From positions 1 to 37,502 of the forward strand of contig JAGBSJ010000040.1 in assembly GCA_017631955.1 (NCBI GenBank): DNA of 37,502 bases. Direction: 5' to 3'. The translations under genes were made by a program, and so were the position numbers. Positions within the stretch are counted from its first letter, which is position 1; every line of letters begins with the position of its first letter. Shown here one piece after another: positions 23,664 to 31,317 of the stretch. The notes under the pieces are model-generated. The model had not been told where the DNA came from and ran no database searches. It saw only the letters and a list, made by a program, of their open reading frames with translations. The DNA is from Clostridia bacterium. Lineage in GTDB: Bacteria; Bacillota; Clostridia; Oscillospirales; Acutalibacteraceae.

Positions 23664-23986
23664 AACAAATTACCTAATTTTGTTGCTAAAGTATAAGAAT
23701 TTTCTTCTGATGAAAGAATTGCTACACCTTGCATTTCTGCACGCTCTTTTGCATTATCGTCAAGAGTTGCATTTTCGCAAAGGACAATACAACTGCAATC
23801 TGCAAGCACACAAACACCAATGGCGTTAATATTACCCATTACGGTAAACCAACAATCGCCACTTTGTGCTCTGCCCATAACCCAGCTTAAAAGGTCGCCA
23901 CAGTAACCGCCTGTGATTTCGCGGTCCATATCGCCTTCAACAATCACTTTAAGATTTAATTTTTCAATTAAAGTTTTAACTGTCAT
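23660..23986 (-). CDS. DRTGG-domain protein (second copy)
   Basis: A 108-aa protein of the DRTGG fold, about the whole length being the domain (LNLKVIVEGDMDREITGGYC, GDLLSWVMGRAQ, VLADCSCIVLCENA). DRTGG domains are found in HPr-kinase-like and phosphotransacetylase-like proteins and in sensory hydrogenase operons; ligand unknown. The gene overlaps PHP by four bases and the hydrogenase-like gene by one, so it is tightly coupled. A second DRTGG protein is at 25702. Confidence 0.82.
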   Translation of the reverse strand: MTVKTLIEKLNLKVIVEGDMDREITGGYCGDLLSWVMGRAQSGDCWFTVMGNINAIGVCVLADCSCIVLCENATLDDNAKERAEMQGVAILSSEENSYTLATKLGNLL

Positions 23987-25272
23987 TATTTTTCCTCTGT
24001 TCTAAATGGCTTTGGAATAAAGTTTTCCGCACCCTCTTTGTCCTTCAATGCAAAAATGCAGTCGTTTCTGTCTGCTTTACCGATTACTACATCTTCTGCA
24101 AAACAACGGCAAGACGGCGAGCCACACATTCCGCAATCGAGTCCCGGTAATTCTTGTTCAAGTTCTTTGATTTCGTTCATTTTCTGCATTGCTTCGAAAA
24201 CATTATCTGCCAATTTCCAAGGAGATGCAGACAATGGTTTTTCCCAATACATTTCTTTTGGAATTGTGCCGTATTCAAGATGGCTACAAGAAACAGGCAT
24301 ATATTTGCGAAGTCGTTGAAGTCGTGCTTTTGCTACAAAAGGATTTTCAACTGTAAGCGGTCCGCCAACACATCCGCCTGAGCAAGCATTAAGCTCAACA
24401 AAATCAAGGTCATTGAGCTTTTCGTCTTCTAACTCTTCAAGAACTTTTATAACATTTTCTATACCATCTGCTGCCAAGTATCTGTCTTTAAGAAGTGCTG
24501 CAGATTCGCCACCTGAAGACGCCCAACTTACACCGATAATACCCGAATCTTTCAATGGTTCAAGTTCGATAATTTTGTCCATTTGCTGTAAGAGTACAGG
24601 GTAAATATCTTTAATAGCAAGCACGCCGTTAATATTTGATTTACCGTTGCAGATTGGTTGTTTGATTGACGAAATTTTTGCAGTACAAGGTGAAATAAAG
24701 AATACACCGATTTCTTCATCTTTAAGTCCTGTTTCTTCTTTCGCTTTGATTCGAGCAAGACGAGCCGCCTCTTCCATAGGTGCATTCAAATCAAGTACAT
24801 TTTCAATAAGATTAGGAAAACGCACTCTGATTAATCGCACAACTGCAGGGCAAGCGGAAGAAATCATTGGTTTCTTGTGTTTATTCATTGACATAATAAG
24901 GCGTGTCGCCTCACTAACCAACTCTGCACCTTTTGACACTTCAAAAACATCATCAAAGCCCATTCTTTTAAGTCCTGTCAAAACATAGTCAGTATCTTCA
25001 AGATTATTGAACTGACCATATAAAGACGGAGCGGGCACTGCAATTCTGTATTTATATTCTAAAATTTCATTCAATGAATATTTTTCAGCATATTTAGCGT
25101 GATGCGGACAAATTCTTATACATTCGCCACAGTCAATACAACGCTCTGAAATTATGTATGCCTTTCCGTTACGGACTCTTATTGCATTTGTAGGGCAACG
25201 CTTAAGACAAGAAACACAACCCTTACACTTTTCTTCATCAAGTCGTACGGAGTGGAAATAAGTTTCGTTCAT
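23986..25272 (-). CDS. Sensory-type [FeFe]-hydrogenase-like protein with ferredoxin domains
   Basis: A 428-aa iron-sulfur protein. Residues about 9-60 are two [4Fe-4S] ferredoxin motifs (CKGCVSCLKRCP, CIDCGECIRICP). The H-cluster domain follows with SSACPA in place of TSCCPA, ISPCTAK, and ELNACSGGCVGGP, so the four Cys that hold the H-cluster iron are present. The Cys used for proton transfer in catalytic enzymes is Ala. Residues about 375-410 are an extra Fe-S motif (CGMCGSPSCRCFAEDV). This combination fits the sensory group C/D enzymes rather than a turnover hydrogenase. Likely role is sensing H2 or redox state for the operon's ATPase. Confidence 0.85.
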   Translation of the reverse strand: MNETYFHSVRLDEEKCKGCVSCLKRCPTNAIRVRNGKAYIISERCIDCGECIRICPHHAKYAEKYSLNEILEYKYRIAVPAPSLYGQFNNLEDTDYVLTGLKRMGFDDVFEVSKGAELVSEATRLIMSMNKHKKPMISSACPAVVRLIRVRFPNLIENVLDLNAPMEEAARLARIKAKEETGLKDEEIGVFFISPCTAKISSIKQPICNGKSNINGVLAIKDIYPVLLQQMDKIIELEPLKDSGIIGVSWASSGGESAALLKDRYLAADGIENVIKVLEELEDEKLNDLDFVELNACSGGCVGGPLTVENPFVAKARLQRLRKYMPVSCSHLEYGTIPKEMYWEKPLSASPWKLADNVFEAMQKMNEIKELEQELPGLDCGMCGSPSCRCFAEDVVIGKADRNDCIFALKDKEGAENFIPKPFRTEEK

Positions 25273-25282
25273 ATTTTATCAC

Positions 25283-25705
25283 TCAATTTGTAAAAACTTT
25301 AAGATACATCGTTGTACCTTCACCGACAACAGAATCAATTTTCATATCATCGGTATATTTTTTAATATTAGGAAGTCCCATACCTGCGCCAAATCCTAAT
25401 GAGCGCACATTGTCGGGTGCAGTTGAATAGCCCTCTTTCATTGCCAACTCAACATCGGGGATTCCTGGTCCTTTATCGGTAAGTACCATATCAATACACT
25501 GGGGAGAAATTTCAACATCAATTTCTCCGCCACCGGCGTGAATTACAAGGTTAATTTCTGCCTCATAAAGTGCAATTACAGTTTTTCTTACCACTTCAGG
25601 ATTAAATCCCAAATCTTTCAATGTTTTCTTGACACTTCCCGACGCCTCGCCTGCTCGTGTAAAATCGTCGCCCGGCACGTTAAAGTGAAGTTTCAAGCTG
25701 CTCAT
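25283..25705 (-). CDS. Anti-sigma-factor-like HATPase
   Basis: A 140-aa stand-alone HATPase_c protein of the RsbW/SpoIIAB type. N-box: ALYEAEINLVIHAGG; G1: LTDKGPGIPD; G2: GFGAGMGLPNIKKYTDDM. Such proteins bind and phosphorylate partners such as anti-anti-sigma factors, or act as anti-sigma factors. Here it lies directly upstream of the hydrogenase-like gene and overlaps the DRTGG gene by four bases, so it is a likely output for the sensor. No sigma factor or STAS partner is seen in the window. Confidence 0.87.
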   Translation of the reverse strand: MSSLKLHFNVPGDDFTRAGEASGSVKKTLKDLGFNPEVVRKTVIALYEAEINLVIHAGGGEIDVEISPQCIDMVLTDKGPGIPDVELAMKEGYSTAPDNVRSLGFGAGMGLPNIKKYTDDMKIDSVVGEGTTMYLKVFTN

Positions 25706-26052
25706 ACAGGGGCTCCTCCTCGAAGACCTTTTTCATAGAGCATTCCGCAAGATGCAAACATAGGTTGTTTTGTACTCATAAGCACAATATCGCGTTCTTT
25801 TGCCAAGTCGATAATTCCTTGGTCTGGCTTTTTACCACGAACAAACACAATACACTGCATATCCATCATTTCAGCAGTTCTTACAACTTGTGGATTAACA
25901 AGACCCGAAAGGAGTACCGCTTGTTCTTTTACATAAGCGAGCACATCGCTCATCATATCGCTACCGCAAGCGGTAAAAACGTCGCGGTCTAAAAAATCTT
26001 CACCACAGATTACTTCTGCATCAAGAATTTCTTTAATTTCATAAACTTTCAT
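25702..26052 (-). CDS. DRTGG-domain protein (first copy)
   Basis: A 116-aa DRTGG-fold protein, first gene of the operon (KVYEIKEILDAEVICGEDFL, ACGSDMMSDVLAYVKEQAVL, CIVFVRGKKPDQGIIDLAKE). It resembles the second copy at 23660 in overall plan, so the two may be diverged duplicates that form a heterodimer. GGAGGA precedes the ATG. Confidence 0.84.
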   Translation of the reverse strand: MKVYEIKEILDAEVICGEDFLDRDVFTACGSDMMSDVLAYVKEQAVLLSGLVNPQVVRTAEMMDMQCIVFVRGKKPDQGIIDLAKERDIVLMSTKQPMFASCGMLYEKGLRGGAPV

Positions 26053-26091
26053 TACAAATCCTCCCGACTTTCGTCAGATATATACTATATA

Positions 26092-26120
26092 ATTATACAC
26101 CTATGACAAATCTTTGACAA
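26092..26120 (-). promoter_or_regulatory. Promoter of the hydrogenase-like operon
   Basis: TTGTCA (26115-26120) and a perfect TATAAT (26092-26097) on the minus strand with 17-base spacing, 40 bases before the first ATG. A direct repeat tgacaaa/tgacaat (26104-26121) covers the -35. Confidence 0.82.
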
Positions 26121-26172
26121 TGCACCACTTTACCGAATTATATTCACTCAATTTGTGAAAAAGGACAGAAAA

Positions 26173-26194
26173 AAGGACGCATATAGCGTCCCTT
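26173..26194 (-). terminator. Terminator of the condensation-fold/membrane-protein operon
   Basis: An eight-bp stem (agggacgc / gcgtcctt with a T-rich tail) followed on the minus strand by TTTTTT, just after the gene stop at 26201. Confidence 0.8.
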
Positions 26195-26200
26195 AAATTT

Positions 26201-27481
26201 TTATTCACCAATAATTGTTTTAACATTCTTTTCCATAAGGTCGAAGAATTTGTTAACAATCTTTTTGTCTTCGTCATTACCACGTACACACATTGAAAGA
26301 GTGATAACATTCTTGTATGTTGTTGCAGTAAGAAGAACGAATGGTTTGTACTTAACAGCACCTGACATAAATGCATCTGTTGGCTCGTGACCGTCGAGTG
26401 CTAATTGTTGGCCGTTAAGAATACCGATATTACTCATTGCCATATATGGATTTGAGTAACCAATCTTAATAATTTCTTCACTTGCCGCGTGTGGCATAAC
26501 ACTATAACCGAAATTAAGAAGTGGCAATCCGTAAAGTCCCATAAACTTATCTTTCTTAAAACGTGTTGAGCTACGTACCACGTATTTGATAGTTTCAAAA
26601 ATATCGCGACCACGCTCTGGGATTGCACATTGCATCCAAGAAGTATGATTTGTGAAACCTTTATCTTCAACACTGTCCATATGGCGACGAAGGTCAATGG
26701 CACTTGAAATCATAAGTTTGTCGCTTGAAGGGAAGCCAGCCAACTCATAAACACTATAGAAATATGCCGCAAGGAGTAACTCATTAACTGTTGCACCAAG
26801 TTCTTTACCTTTTGGTTTGAGCTTTGCGAGTGTGTCTTCACTGAATTTTCTTCTTGCGATAAATGATTTATCAACAATGTTATTCGGTGTAAGTGGAAAT
26901 TTATGATTATCTCTTGCGTTGATATTCTTGAAAAGACGCTGTGCAACACCTGATTCAGTTTTTGAAAAGCCAGAATAAACATCGTTATATGCACGTGAAC
27001 CAGTTCTGAACTCAACAGGGCTTACACCCTCCTGCACATACTTTGTATAATTCTCACAGAATGCCTGCAAGAAATATTTAAGGTCGCCACCGTCCATACA
27101 CATATGATTTTCAACAATACAGAGTGTGCTTTTACCATCTTTAATGAAAAGTGCAATTTCCATCTGATTGTCTGCATCAGGGGCAATATATTGAGTAAGA
27201 AATTCCTCAACTGCTTCTTCTACATTCTCAGGATAAGCAACTGTAAGAATATCGTCTATTACATATGGTTTAACTTCCCAGTGAGTTGAAAGTTTTGTAT
27301 CAACAAATTTCGAACGAAGAACCGGAACTTTTTCAAACGCACATATAATAACTGTTTTAAGGGCTTCAATATCGGGTACAAAATCATAATTGAGTTCTAC
27401 ATGAACCATTCGGTCATTAAAATCGCGGAAGAGATAGTGCATTTTGTCCCAAAGTTCAGCATTTAATCTGCGTTCCATCAT
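26201..27481 (-). CDS. Condensation-domain-like acyltransferase
   Basis: A 426-aa protein of the CoA-dependent acyltransferase / condensation fold. The catalytic motif appears as ENHMCMDGGDL, so the second His and Asp-Gly of HHxxxDG are kept and the first His is Asn. The N-terminal part (ALKTVIICAFEKVPVLRSKF) and the segment ATVNELLLAAYFYSVYELAG are typical of alcohol acetyltransferase or PapA-like members. It overlaps the preceding membrane-protein gene by four bases. The reaction, an acyl transfer to an alcohol or amine, is inferred. No NRPS modules are nearby. Confidence 0.75.
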   Translation of the reverse strand: MMERRLNAELWDKMHYLFRDFNDRMVHVELNYDFVPDIEALKTVIICAFEKVPVLRSKFVDTKLSTHWEVKPYVIDDILTVAYPENVEEAVEEFLTQYIAPDADNQMEIALFIKDGKSTLCIVENHMCMDGGDLKYFLQAFCENYTKYVQEGVSPVEFRTGSRAYNDVYSGFSKTESGVAQRLFKNINARDNHKFPLTPNNIVDKSFIARRKFSEDTLAKLKPKGKELGATVNELLLAAYFYSVYELAGFPSSDKLMISSAIDLRRHMDSVEDKGFTNHTSWMQCAIPERGRDIFETIKYVVRSSTRFKKDKFMGLYGLPLLNFGYSVMPHAASEEIIKIGYSNPYMAMSNIGILNGQQLALDGHEPTDAFMSGAVKYKPFVLLTATTYKNVITLSMCVRGNDEDKKIVNKFFDLMEKNVKTIIGE

Positions 27482-28335
27482 TCATCATCCTCCTGCTTAT
27501 ATATAAAATACTTCGCATTGCTTGCAACCAATATCAAAGCGTAAATCACATCAACAATTAAGCCCGAAATAATTACAAGTCCGCCAAAAGACCCTACAAG
27601 ACCATACGCGTTGAGAATTACAAATACCATTGTAGAAATAATTGGCATATAAATCATTGTAGTAATTGTACGGAATTTTTGCTTTGTTGCAAAAGCAAAA
27701 CAAATGTCGGCAACAAGGGCAAGAATAATACCCGCAATAACAATTGGCCACATTTTTGTTTCAAGAGGATTTGTTGAAAGCATAAGTGCGCAAAGGAAGG
27801 CAAACACCATAATAATCATTACACAAAGCACAATCATTGCTCTTGCAATCGGGTGGAAAACTCTTCTCATTTTACAAATACGTTTAATTCCAAAACCTAA
27901 GCAGAAGATGATGATTCCAAAAATTGCACCTAAAATAATAAGCCAAGCATTACGATAAGCCGAAACCGTATGGAGTCCAAGAACATCATCATTATAGCCG
28001 TAGTAAGTGAATGTTGCATTTTCGCCAATAACAAAGAAAAGAATAAGTGAAATGAAGAAAGTCAAAACACAACCAACAACAGAAGCCAAACGCATTATTT
28101 TAGCATGTTGTTTCTTTTTATATTCCTTTGCCCAAGCATAATAATTACCTTCAAGATTTGGGTACTCGTCTGCCATTAAATCGGCAAGTACTTTTTCATC
28201 TTTAAGACCTGAATGAGTAACCTCGTTAGCACGGTCAATCATTTCATCAAGAATCTCTTTTTTATAAAGGTATGCTGTATGATTATCGGGAAGACTCTCA
28301 CAAGATTTCTCGATATATTCAATAAAATCTTTCAT
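27478..28335 (-). CDS. Membrane protein with HAAS-like N-terminal region
   Basis: A 285-aa protein. Residues 1 to about 72 are a soluble helical region with a DEMIDRANEVTHSGLKDEKV-like pattern reminiscent of HAAS/DUF1700 proteins. Six membrane segments follow (about residues 83-103, 128-150, 162-182, 192-212, 221-241 and 248-270). HAAS-type domains are often found next to PadR regulators, but none is present here. It is first in a two-gene operon with the condensation-fold gene. Function unknown. Confidence 0.72.
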   Translation of the reverse strand: MKDFIEYIEKSCESLPDNHTAYLYKKEILDEMIDRANEVTHSGLKDEKVLADLMADEYPNLEGNYYAWAKEYKKKQHAKIMRLASVVGCVLTFFISLILFFVIGENATFTYYGYNDDVLGLHTVSAYRNAWLIILGAIFGIIIFCLGFGIKRICKMRRVFHPIARAMIVLCVMIIMVFAFLCALMLSTNPLETKMWPIVIAGIILALVADICFAFATKQKFRTITTMIYMPIISTMVFVILNAYGLVGSFGGLVIISGLIVDVIYALILVASNAKYFIYKQEDDE

Positions 28336-28363
28336 AAATACACCTCCATTGAATACTAGTTAA

Positions 28364-28392
28364 ATTTTAACAGAAGATTTTATTTTTTTCAA
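28364..28392 (-). promoter_or_regulatory. Promoter of the membrane/condensation-fold operon
   Basis: TTGAAA (28387-28392) and TAAAAT (28364-28369) on the minus strand, 17 bases apart. GGAGGT and the ATG follow. Confidence 0.72.
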
Positions 28393-28471
28393 CACTTTTA
28401 GAATATATGATGAAAAAATTTTTTCTATACATTCTAGTTTACATCCCCGCAACTTTTGGTTGCAAAAAAGA

Positions 28472-28495
28472 AAAACCGCTGAAAACAGCGGTTTT
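28472..28495 (-). terminator. Terminator after the decarboxylase subunit genes
   Basis: A ten-bp perfect stem (aaaaccgctg / cagcggtttt) with a four-base loop and a T-rich tail on the minus strand. Confidence 0.86.
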
Positions 28496-28500
28496 CGTAT

Positions 28501-28686
28501 TTATTTATCGTCTTTATCGTTCTTCTTTCTTGAGAAGAATTTGTTAAGAAGTGTTGTAATACCAATAAGCACGCCCATAACAAAGATAATTGCGAGCATT
28601 CCAACACCCATATAATAAAGGTTATCAATAAAAGCGCCTGGATTAAATGCGATTGCCATAAATGAAATAAATAAATTCTGTAACAT
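28501..28686 (-). CDS. OadG-like small membrane subunit
   Basis: A 61-aa protein with one long membrane segment (about residues 20-48) and a highly charged Lys/Asp tail, the layout of gamma (OadG) subunits of Na+-translocating decarboxylases. GGAGGG precedes the ATG and the gene lies 15 bases after the beta subunit. It would anchor or stabilise the beta subunit in the membrane. The call rests on size, layout and neighbour, as OadG sequences are poorly conserved. Confidence 0.68.
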   Translation of the reverse strand: MLQNLFISFMAIAFNPGAFIDNLYYMGVGMLAIIFVMGVLIGITTLLNKFFSRKKNDKDDK

Positions 28687-28701
28687 ATCTGTACCCTCCT
28701 A

Positions 28702-29853
28702 TTACATAAAGAAGTTAAGGATAAGACCACCTGCAATAACAGATGCAATCTGACCTGAAACATTTACGCCGATTGAATGCATAAGAAGGAAGTTCTGTGG
28801 GTCTTCTGCGAGTCCCATTTTATGAACAATACGACCTGACATTGGGAATGCTGAAATACCAGCTGCACCAATCATTGGGTTAATCTTTTTGCCTTTTGGC
28901 AAGAAGATGTTAAGGAGTTTTGCAAACATAACGCCACCTGCTGTGTCGAAGATGAATGCAAAAAGTCCAAGGCCGAGAATAAGAAGTGTGTCCGGTGCCA
29001 AGAATGATTCATAGTGCATTTTTGTTGCGATTGTAATACCAAGGAAAATTGTAATAAGGTTTGCGAGCACTTTTTGTGCAGTCTCTGAAAGAGAGTTAAG
29101 CACACCGCACTCACGAATAAGGTTACCGAACATCAGGAAACCAACAAGTGAAACTGATGCAGGAGCAACAAGACCTGCAACAACTGTAATAACGATAGGG
29201 AAAAGAATTCTTGTAATCTTCTTAACTTCTGTTTGTGTGTAAGGCATACGAATCATACGCTCTTTTTTAGTTGTAAGAAGTTTGATTACAGGTGGTTGAA
29301 TAATTGGAACAAGTGCCATATATGAATATGCAGCAACCATAATAGCTCCGAGATACTCAGAATTAAGCTTGTTAGCAACAACGATTGATGTAGGACCATC
29401 TGCCGCACCGATAATAGCAATTGAAGCCGCATCGTTGATTGGGAAGAACATTGATGCCAAGCAAAGTGTGAAGAAAATACCGAACTGTGCCGCCGCACCA
29501 AAAATCATAAGTTTTGGGTTTGAAAGAAGCGGGCCAAAGTCAATCATAGCACCGATACCAATGAAAAGAATAAGTGGGAAAAGTTCGTTTGCAATACCTG
29601 CATCAAAAAGAACAGATAATGCACCTTCTTGAACTTCGCCATTAATAACCTGTGTAATTGCACCTGAAATAGGCAAGTTTACAAGGATTGCGCCGAAGCC
29701 CATTGGCAAAAGAAGTGTTGGTTCCATTTCCTTTTTAATAGCAAGGAAAATAAGAATACCGCCAATAGCCCACATAACGAGCATTCTTACATCAAAGTTG
29801 CTCATCATATCGCCAAATAGCAAATCAATAAAGTTTTTTACAAATTCAACCAT
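28702..29853 (-). CDS. oadB: Na+-translocating decarboxylase beta subunit
   Basis: Polytopic membrane protein, 383 aa, of the OadB/GcdB/MmdB family, which couples decarboxylation of a carboxybiotin to Na+ export. The signature GAADGPTS, with the Na+-binding Asp, is at about residue 145, and the two homologous halves each have a helical hairpin loop (PMIGAAGISAFPMSGRIVHK in the second). About nine membrane segments are seen. Only a gamma-like small gene follows; the carboxyltransferase alpha subunit and the biotin carrier are not in the window, so they must be encoded elsewhere. The substrate (oxaloacetate, glutaconyl-CoA or methylmalonyl-CoA) cannot be told. Confidence 0.9.
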   Translation of the reverse strand: MVEFVKNFIDLLFGDMMSNFDVRMLVMWAIGGILIFLAIKKEMEPTLLLPMGFGAILVNLPISGAITQVINGEVQEGALSVLFDAGIANELFPLILFIGIGAMIDFGPLLSNPKLMIFGAAAQFGIFFTLCLASMFFPINDAASIAIIGAADGPTSIVVANKLNSEYLGAIMVAAYSYMALVPIIQPPVIKLLTTKKERMIRMPYTQTEVKKITRILFPIVITVVAGLVAPASVSLVGFLMFGNLIRECGVLNSLSETAQKVLANLITIFLGITIATKMHYESFLAPDTLLILGLGLFAFIFDTAGGVMFAKLLNIFLPKGKKINPMIGAAGISAFPMSGRIVHKMGLAEDPQNFLLMHSIGVNVSGQIASVIAGGLILNFFM

Positions 29854-29929
29854 TTTAATTCTCCTTCATTTTATGGTCTTTATGGAAAAACAGATTAATT
29901 AAACACCAAATTTCTCCATTATAATATGT

Positions 29930-29957
29930 ATTGTAACACATTATAAATAGAATTCAA
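29930..29957 (-). promoter_or_regulatory. Promoter of the decarboxylase subunit operon
   Basis: TTGAAT (29952-29957) and TACAAT (29930-29935) on the minus strand, 16 bases apart. A second, better TATAAT lies downstream at about 29919-29924 but lacks a -35. Confidence 0.55.
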
Positions 29958-29988
29958 TAGAAAAAATTTTAAATAAATTTGTAAAATA

Positions 29989-30017
29989 TTGCAAAAATTA
30001 TGTTCAAGTGTTATAAT
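29989..30017 (+). promoter_or_regulatory. Promoter of the DUF554 gene
   Basis: TTGCAA (29989-29994) and TATAAT (30012-30017) on the plus strand with 17-base spacing. The predicted start near 30024 lies after an in-frame ATG at 30000, so that ATG cannot be used. Confidence 0.8.
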
Positions 30018-30047
30018 TCATTCAATCTTTTTTTGGATGTGACAAAA

Positions 30048-30785
30048 ATGTTTGGATTAGGCACAATTATAAATACAGTTTTAGTAGCTTTAGGTAGCGG
30101 ATTAGGACTTTTAATCGGAAAAGGCATTACTGACCGTTACCACAAAACTTTAATGGCTGCTTGTGGTGTTTCTACAATCTTCATAGGCGTTACAGGCGCA
30201 CTTCAAGGCATGCTCACAGTAACTGCCGAGGGCAAAATTGAAACCGGTGGCACAATGCTTTTAATCTTTTCAATGGTAATAGGTGGACTTATAGGTGAAC
30301 TTCTTAACATTGAAAAACGAATGGATTCTCTGGGCGAAAAACTCAAAAAACTTTTCAGGGCAGAAAGCGATAATAAATTCGTTGACGGATTTGTGAATAC
30401 ATCACTCATTATCTGTGTTGGCGCAATGGCGATTGTTGGTTCAATGCAAGACGGACTTACAGGCGACTATTCAATGCTTACCGCAAAAGCAATTCTTGAC
30501 TTTGTAATTGTTGCAATTATGGCATCAACTTATGGTGTAGGCACAATGTGTTCGGCTCTTGCAATCCTTGTTTATCAGGGTTCAATCACTTTGATTTCAC
30601 ATTTCGCAGGTAACTTTATCAACGAAGAACTTACTGGGTATCTTTCATATATTGGTTCGGTACTTATTTTCTGTGTTGGTATAAATATTACTTTCGGCAA
30701 GAAAATCCGAGTTGGCAATCTTCTCCCTGCACTTTTCATTCCCGCCTTTTATGTTTTTGGTAAATGGGTTTTAACGTTAATATGA
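30048..30785 (+). CDS. DUF554 family membrane protein
   Basis: A 245-aa membrane protein of DUF554 (YdfK-like), a putative small-molecule or ion channel/transporter. The opening FGLGTIINTVLVALGSGLGL and LLIGKGITDRYHKTLMAACG are typical. Six to seven membrane segments are predicted. The ATG at 30048 matches the family's usual start and follows the transcript start, unlike the ATG at 30000. Its ribosome site (GGATGTGA) is weak. It is a single gene ending in its own terminator. Confidence 0.88.
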   Translation: MFGLGTIINTVLVALGSGLGLLIGKGITDRYHKTLMAACGVSTIFIGVTGALQGMLTVTAEGKIETGGTMLLIFSMVIGGLIGELLNIEKRMDSLGEKLKKLFRAESDNKFVDGFVNTSLIICVGAMAIVGSMQDGLTGDYSMLTAKAILDFVIVAIMASTYGVGTMCSALAILVYQGSITLISHFAGNFINEELTGYLSYIGSVLIFCVGINITFGKKIRVGNLLPALFIPAFYVFGKWVLTLI

Positions 30786-30790
30786 AAATT

Positions 30791-30820
30791 GACCGACCTT
30801 AAAATTAGGTCGGTTTTTTG
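30791..30820 (+). terminator. Terminator of the DUF554 gene
   Basis: An eight-bp perfect stem (accgacct / aggtcggt) with a seven-base loop and TTTTTT, six bases after the stop. Confidence 0.88.
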
Positions 30821-30847
30821 TATATTCATATTTTTATCAGATAAAAT
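30818..30847 (+). promoter_or_regulatory. Possible promoter of the 77-aa gene
   Basis: TTGTAT (30818-30823) and TAAAAT (30842-30847) on the plus strand, 18 bases apart, directly before the small gene. The -35 overlaps the terminator tail of the DUF554 gene. Confidence 0.5.
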
Positions 30848-30862
30848 ATAAATGGTGATAAT

Positions 30863-31096
30863 ATGAAAAATGAAAAAGATAATTTTCCCCACTACGAAGA
30901 ACTTGAAGAATTTTCAACATATTTACCTGATAGCCCCGAAATCCCTTATGAAATGGTAAACAAATACGGCACTTATGAAATTCAACCAACCGCCGAAACG
31001 GAAAATTCATTCCCAACCATCGCACAAGGATTGCCAAAACACCGAAAAAAGCCGTCAACTAAGCAAGGATTTCAACGAAAAAAGGACTCTTTATAA
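30863..31096 (+). CDS. Hypothetical small acidic protein, 77 aa
   Basis: A 77-aa protein without membrane segment or signal peptide. Residues 1-60 are acidic and rich in Pro, Tyr and Glu (HYEELEEFSTYLPDSPEIPY, then MVNKYGTYEIQPTAETENSF); the tail is strongly basic (KHRKKPSTKQGFQRKKDSL). GGTGAT precedes the ATG and a promoter candidate fits. The split acid/basic composition suggests a nucleic-acid or protein-partner adaptor, but this is only composition. I do not recognise a family. Confidence 0.68.
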   Translation: MKNEKDNFPHYEELEEFSTYLPDSPEIPYEMVNKYGTYEIQPTAETENSFPTIAQGLPKHRKKPSTKQGFQRKKDSL

Positions 31097-31123
31097 AAAT
31101 ATTAAATTTTTTCAAAAAAATGC

Positions 31124-31152
31124 TTGACAGTGTCGATTTCCTTTGTTATAAT
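31124..31152 (+). promoter_or_regulatory. tRNA-Leu promoter
   Basis: Perfect TTGACA (31124-31129) and TATAAT (31147-31152) with 17-base spacing, about 30 bases before the tRNA. Confidence 0.9.
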
Positions 31153-31182
31153 GTCTCTTGCGTTCGAGAGAACGACCGATAT

Positions 31183-31266
31183 GCGAGAGTGGCGGAATCG
31201 GCAGACGCGCACGTTTGAGGGGCGTGTGGTAATCCCGTACGGGTTCAAGTCCCGTCTCTCGCACCA
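31183..31266 (+). tRNA. tRNA-Leu (anticodon GAG)
   Basis: Complete 84-base tRNA with encoded CCA and the class II long variable arm. Acceptor GCGAGAG / CTCTCGC; D stem GCG / CGC; anticodon stem CACGT / GCGTG around TTGAGGG, giving anticodon GAG; T arm ACGGG / CCCGT around TTCAAGT. It reads CTC and CTT codons. Confidence 0.95.
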
Positions 31267-31307
31267 AATATAGAGTTCACACATTGTGTGGACTCTATAT
31301 TTTTTTG
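31266..31307 (+). terminator. tRNA-Leu terminator
   Basis: A long stem (aaatatagagttcacac / gtgtggactctatattt) with one wobble, three-base loop and seven T residues. Confidence 0.86.
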
Positions 31308-31317
31308 TAAAAATATA

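Noticed and set aside
21826-27481. A hidden NRPS/PKS cluster linking the Sfp-type transferase and the condensation-fold protein
   Set aside because: No carrier, adenylation or ketosynthase domain is present and the genes lie 4 kb apart in different operons on opposite strands.
30000-30047. DUF554 starting at the ATG at 30000
   Set aside because: It lies before the predicted transcript start and adds 16 residues not found at the family's N-terminus.
31102-31284. A minus-strand 60-aa ORF (ERRDLNPYGITT...) covering tRNA-Leu
   Set aside because: It is the antisense translation of the tRNA; this kind of peptide is a known spurious annotation. No ribosome site.
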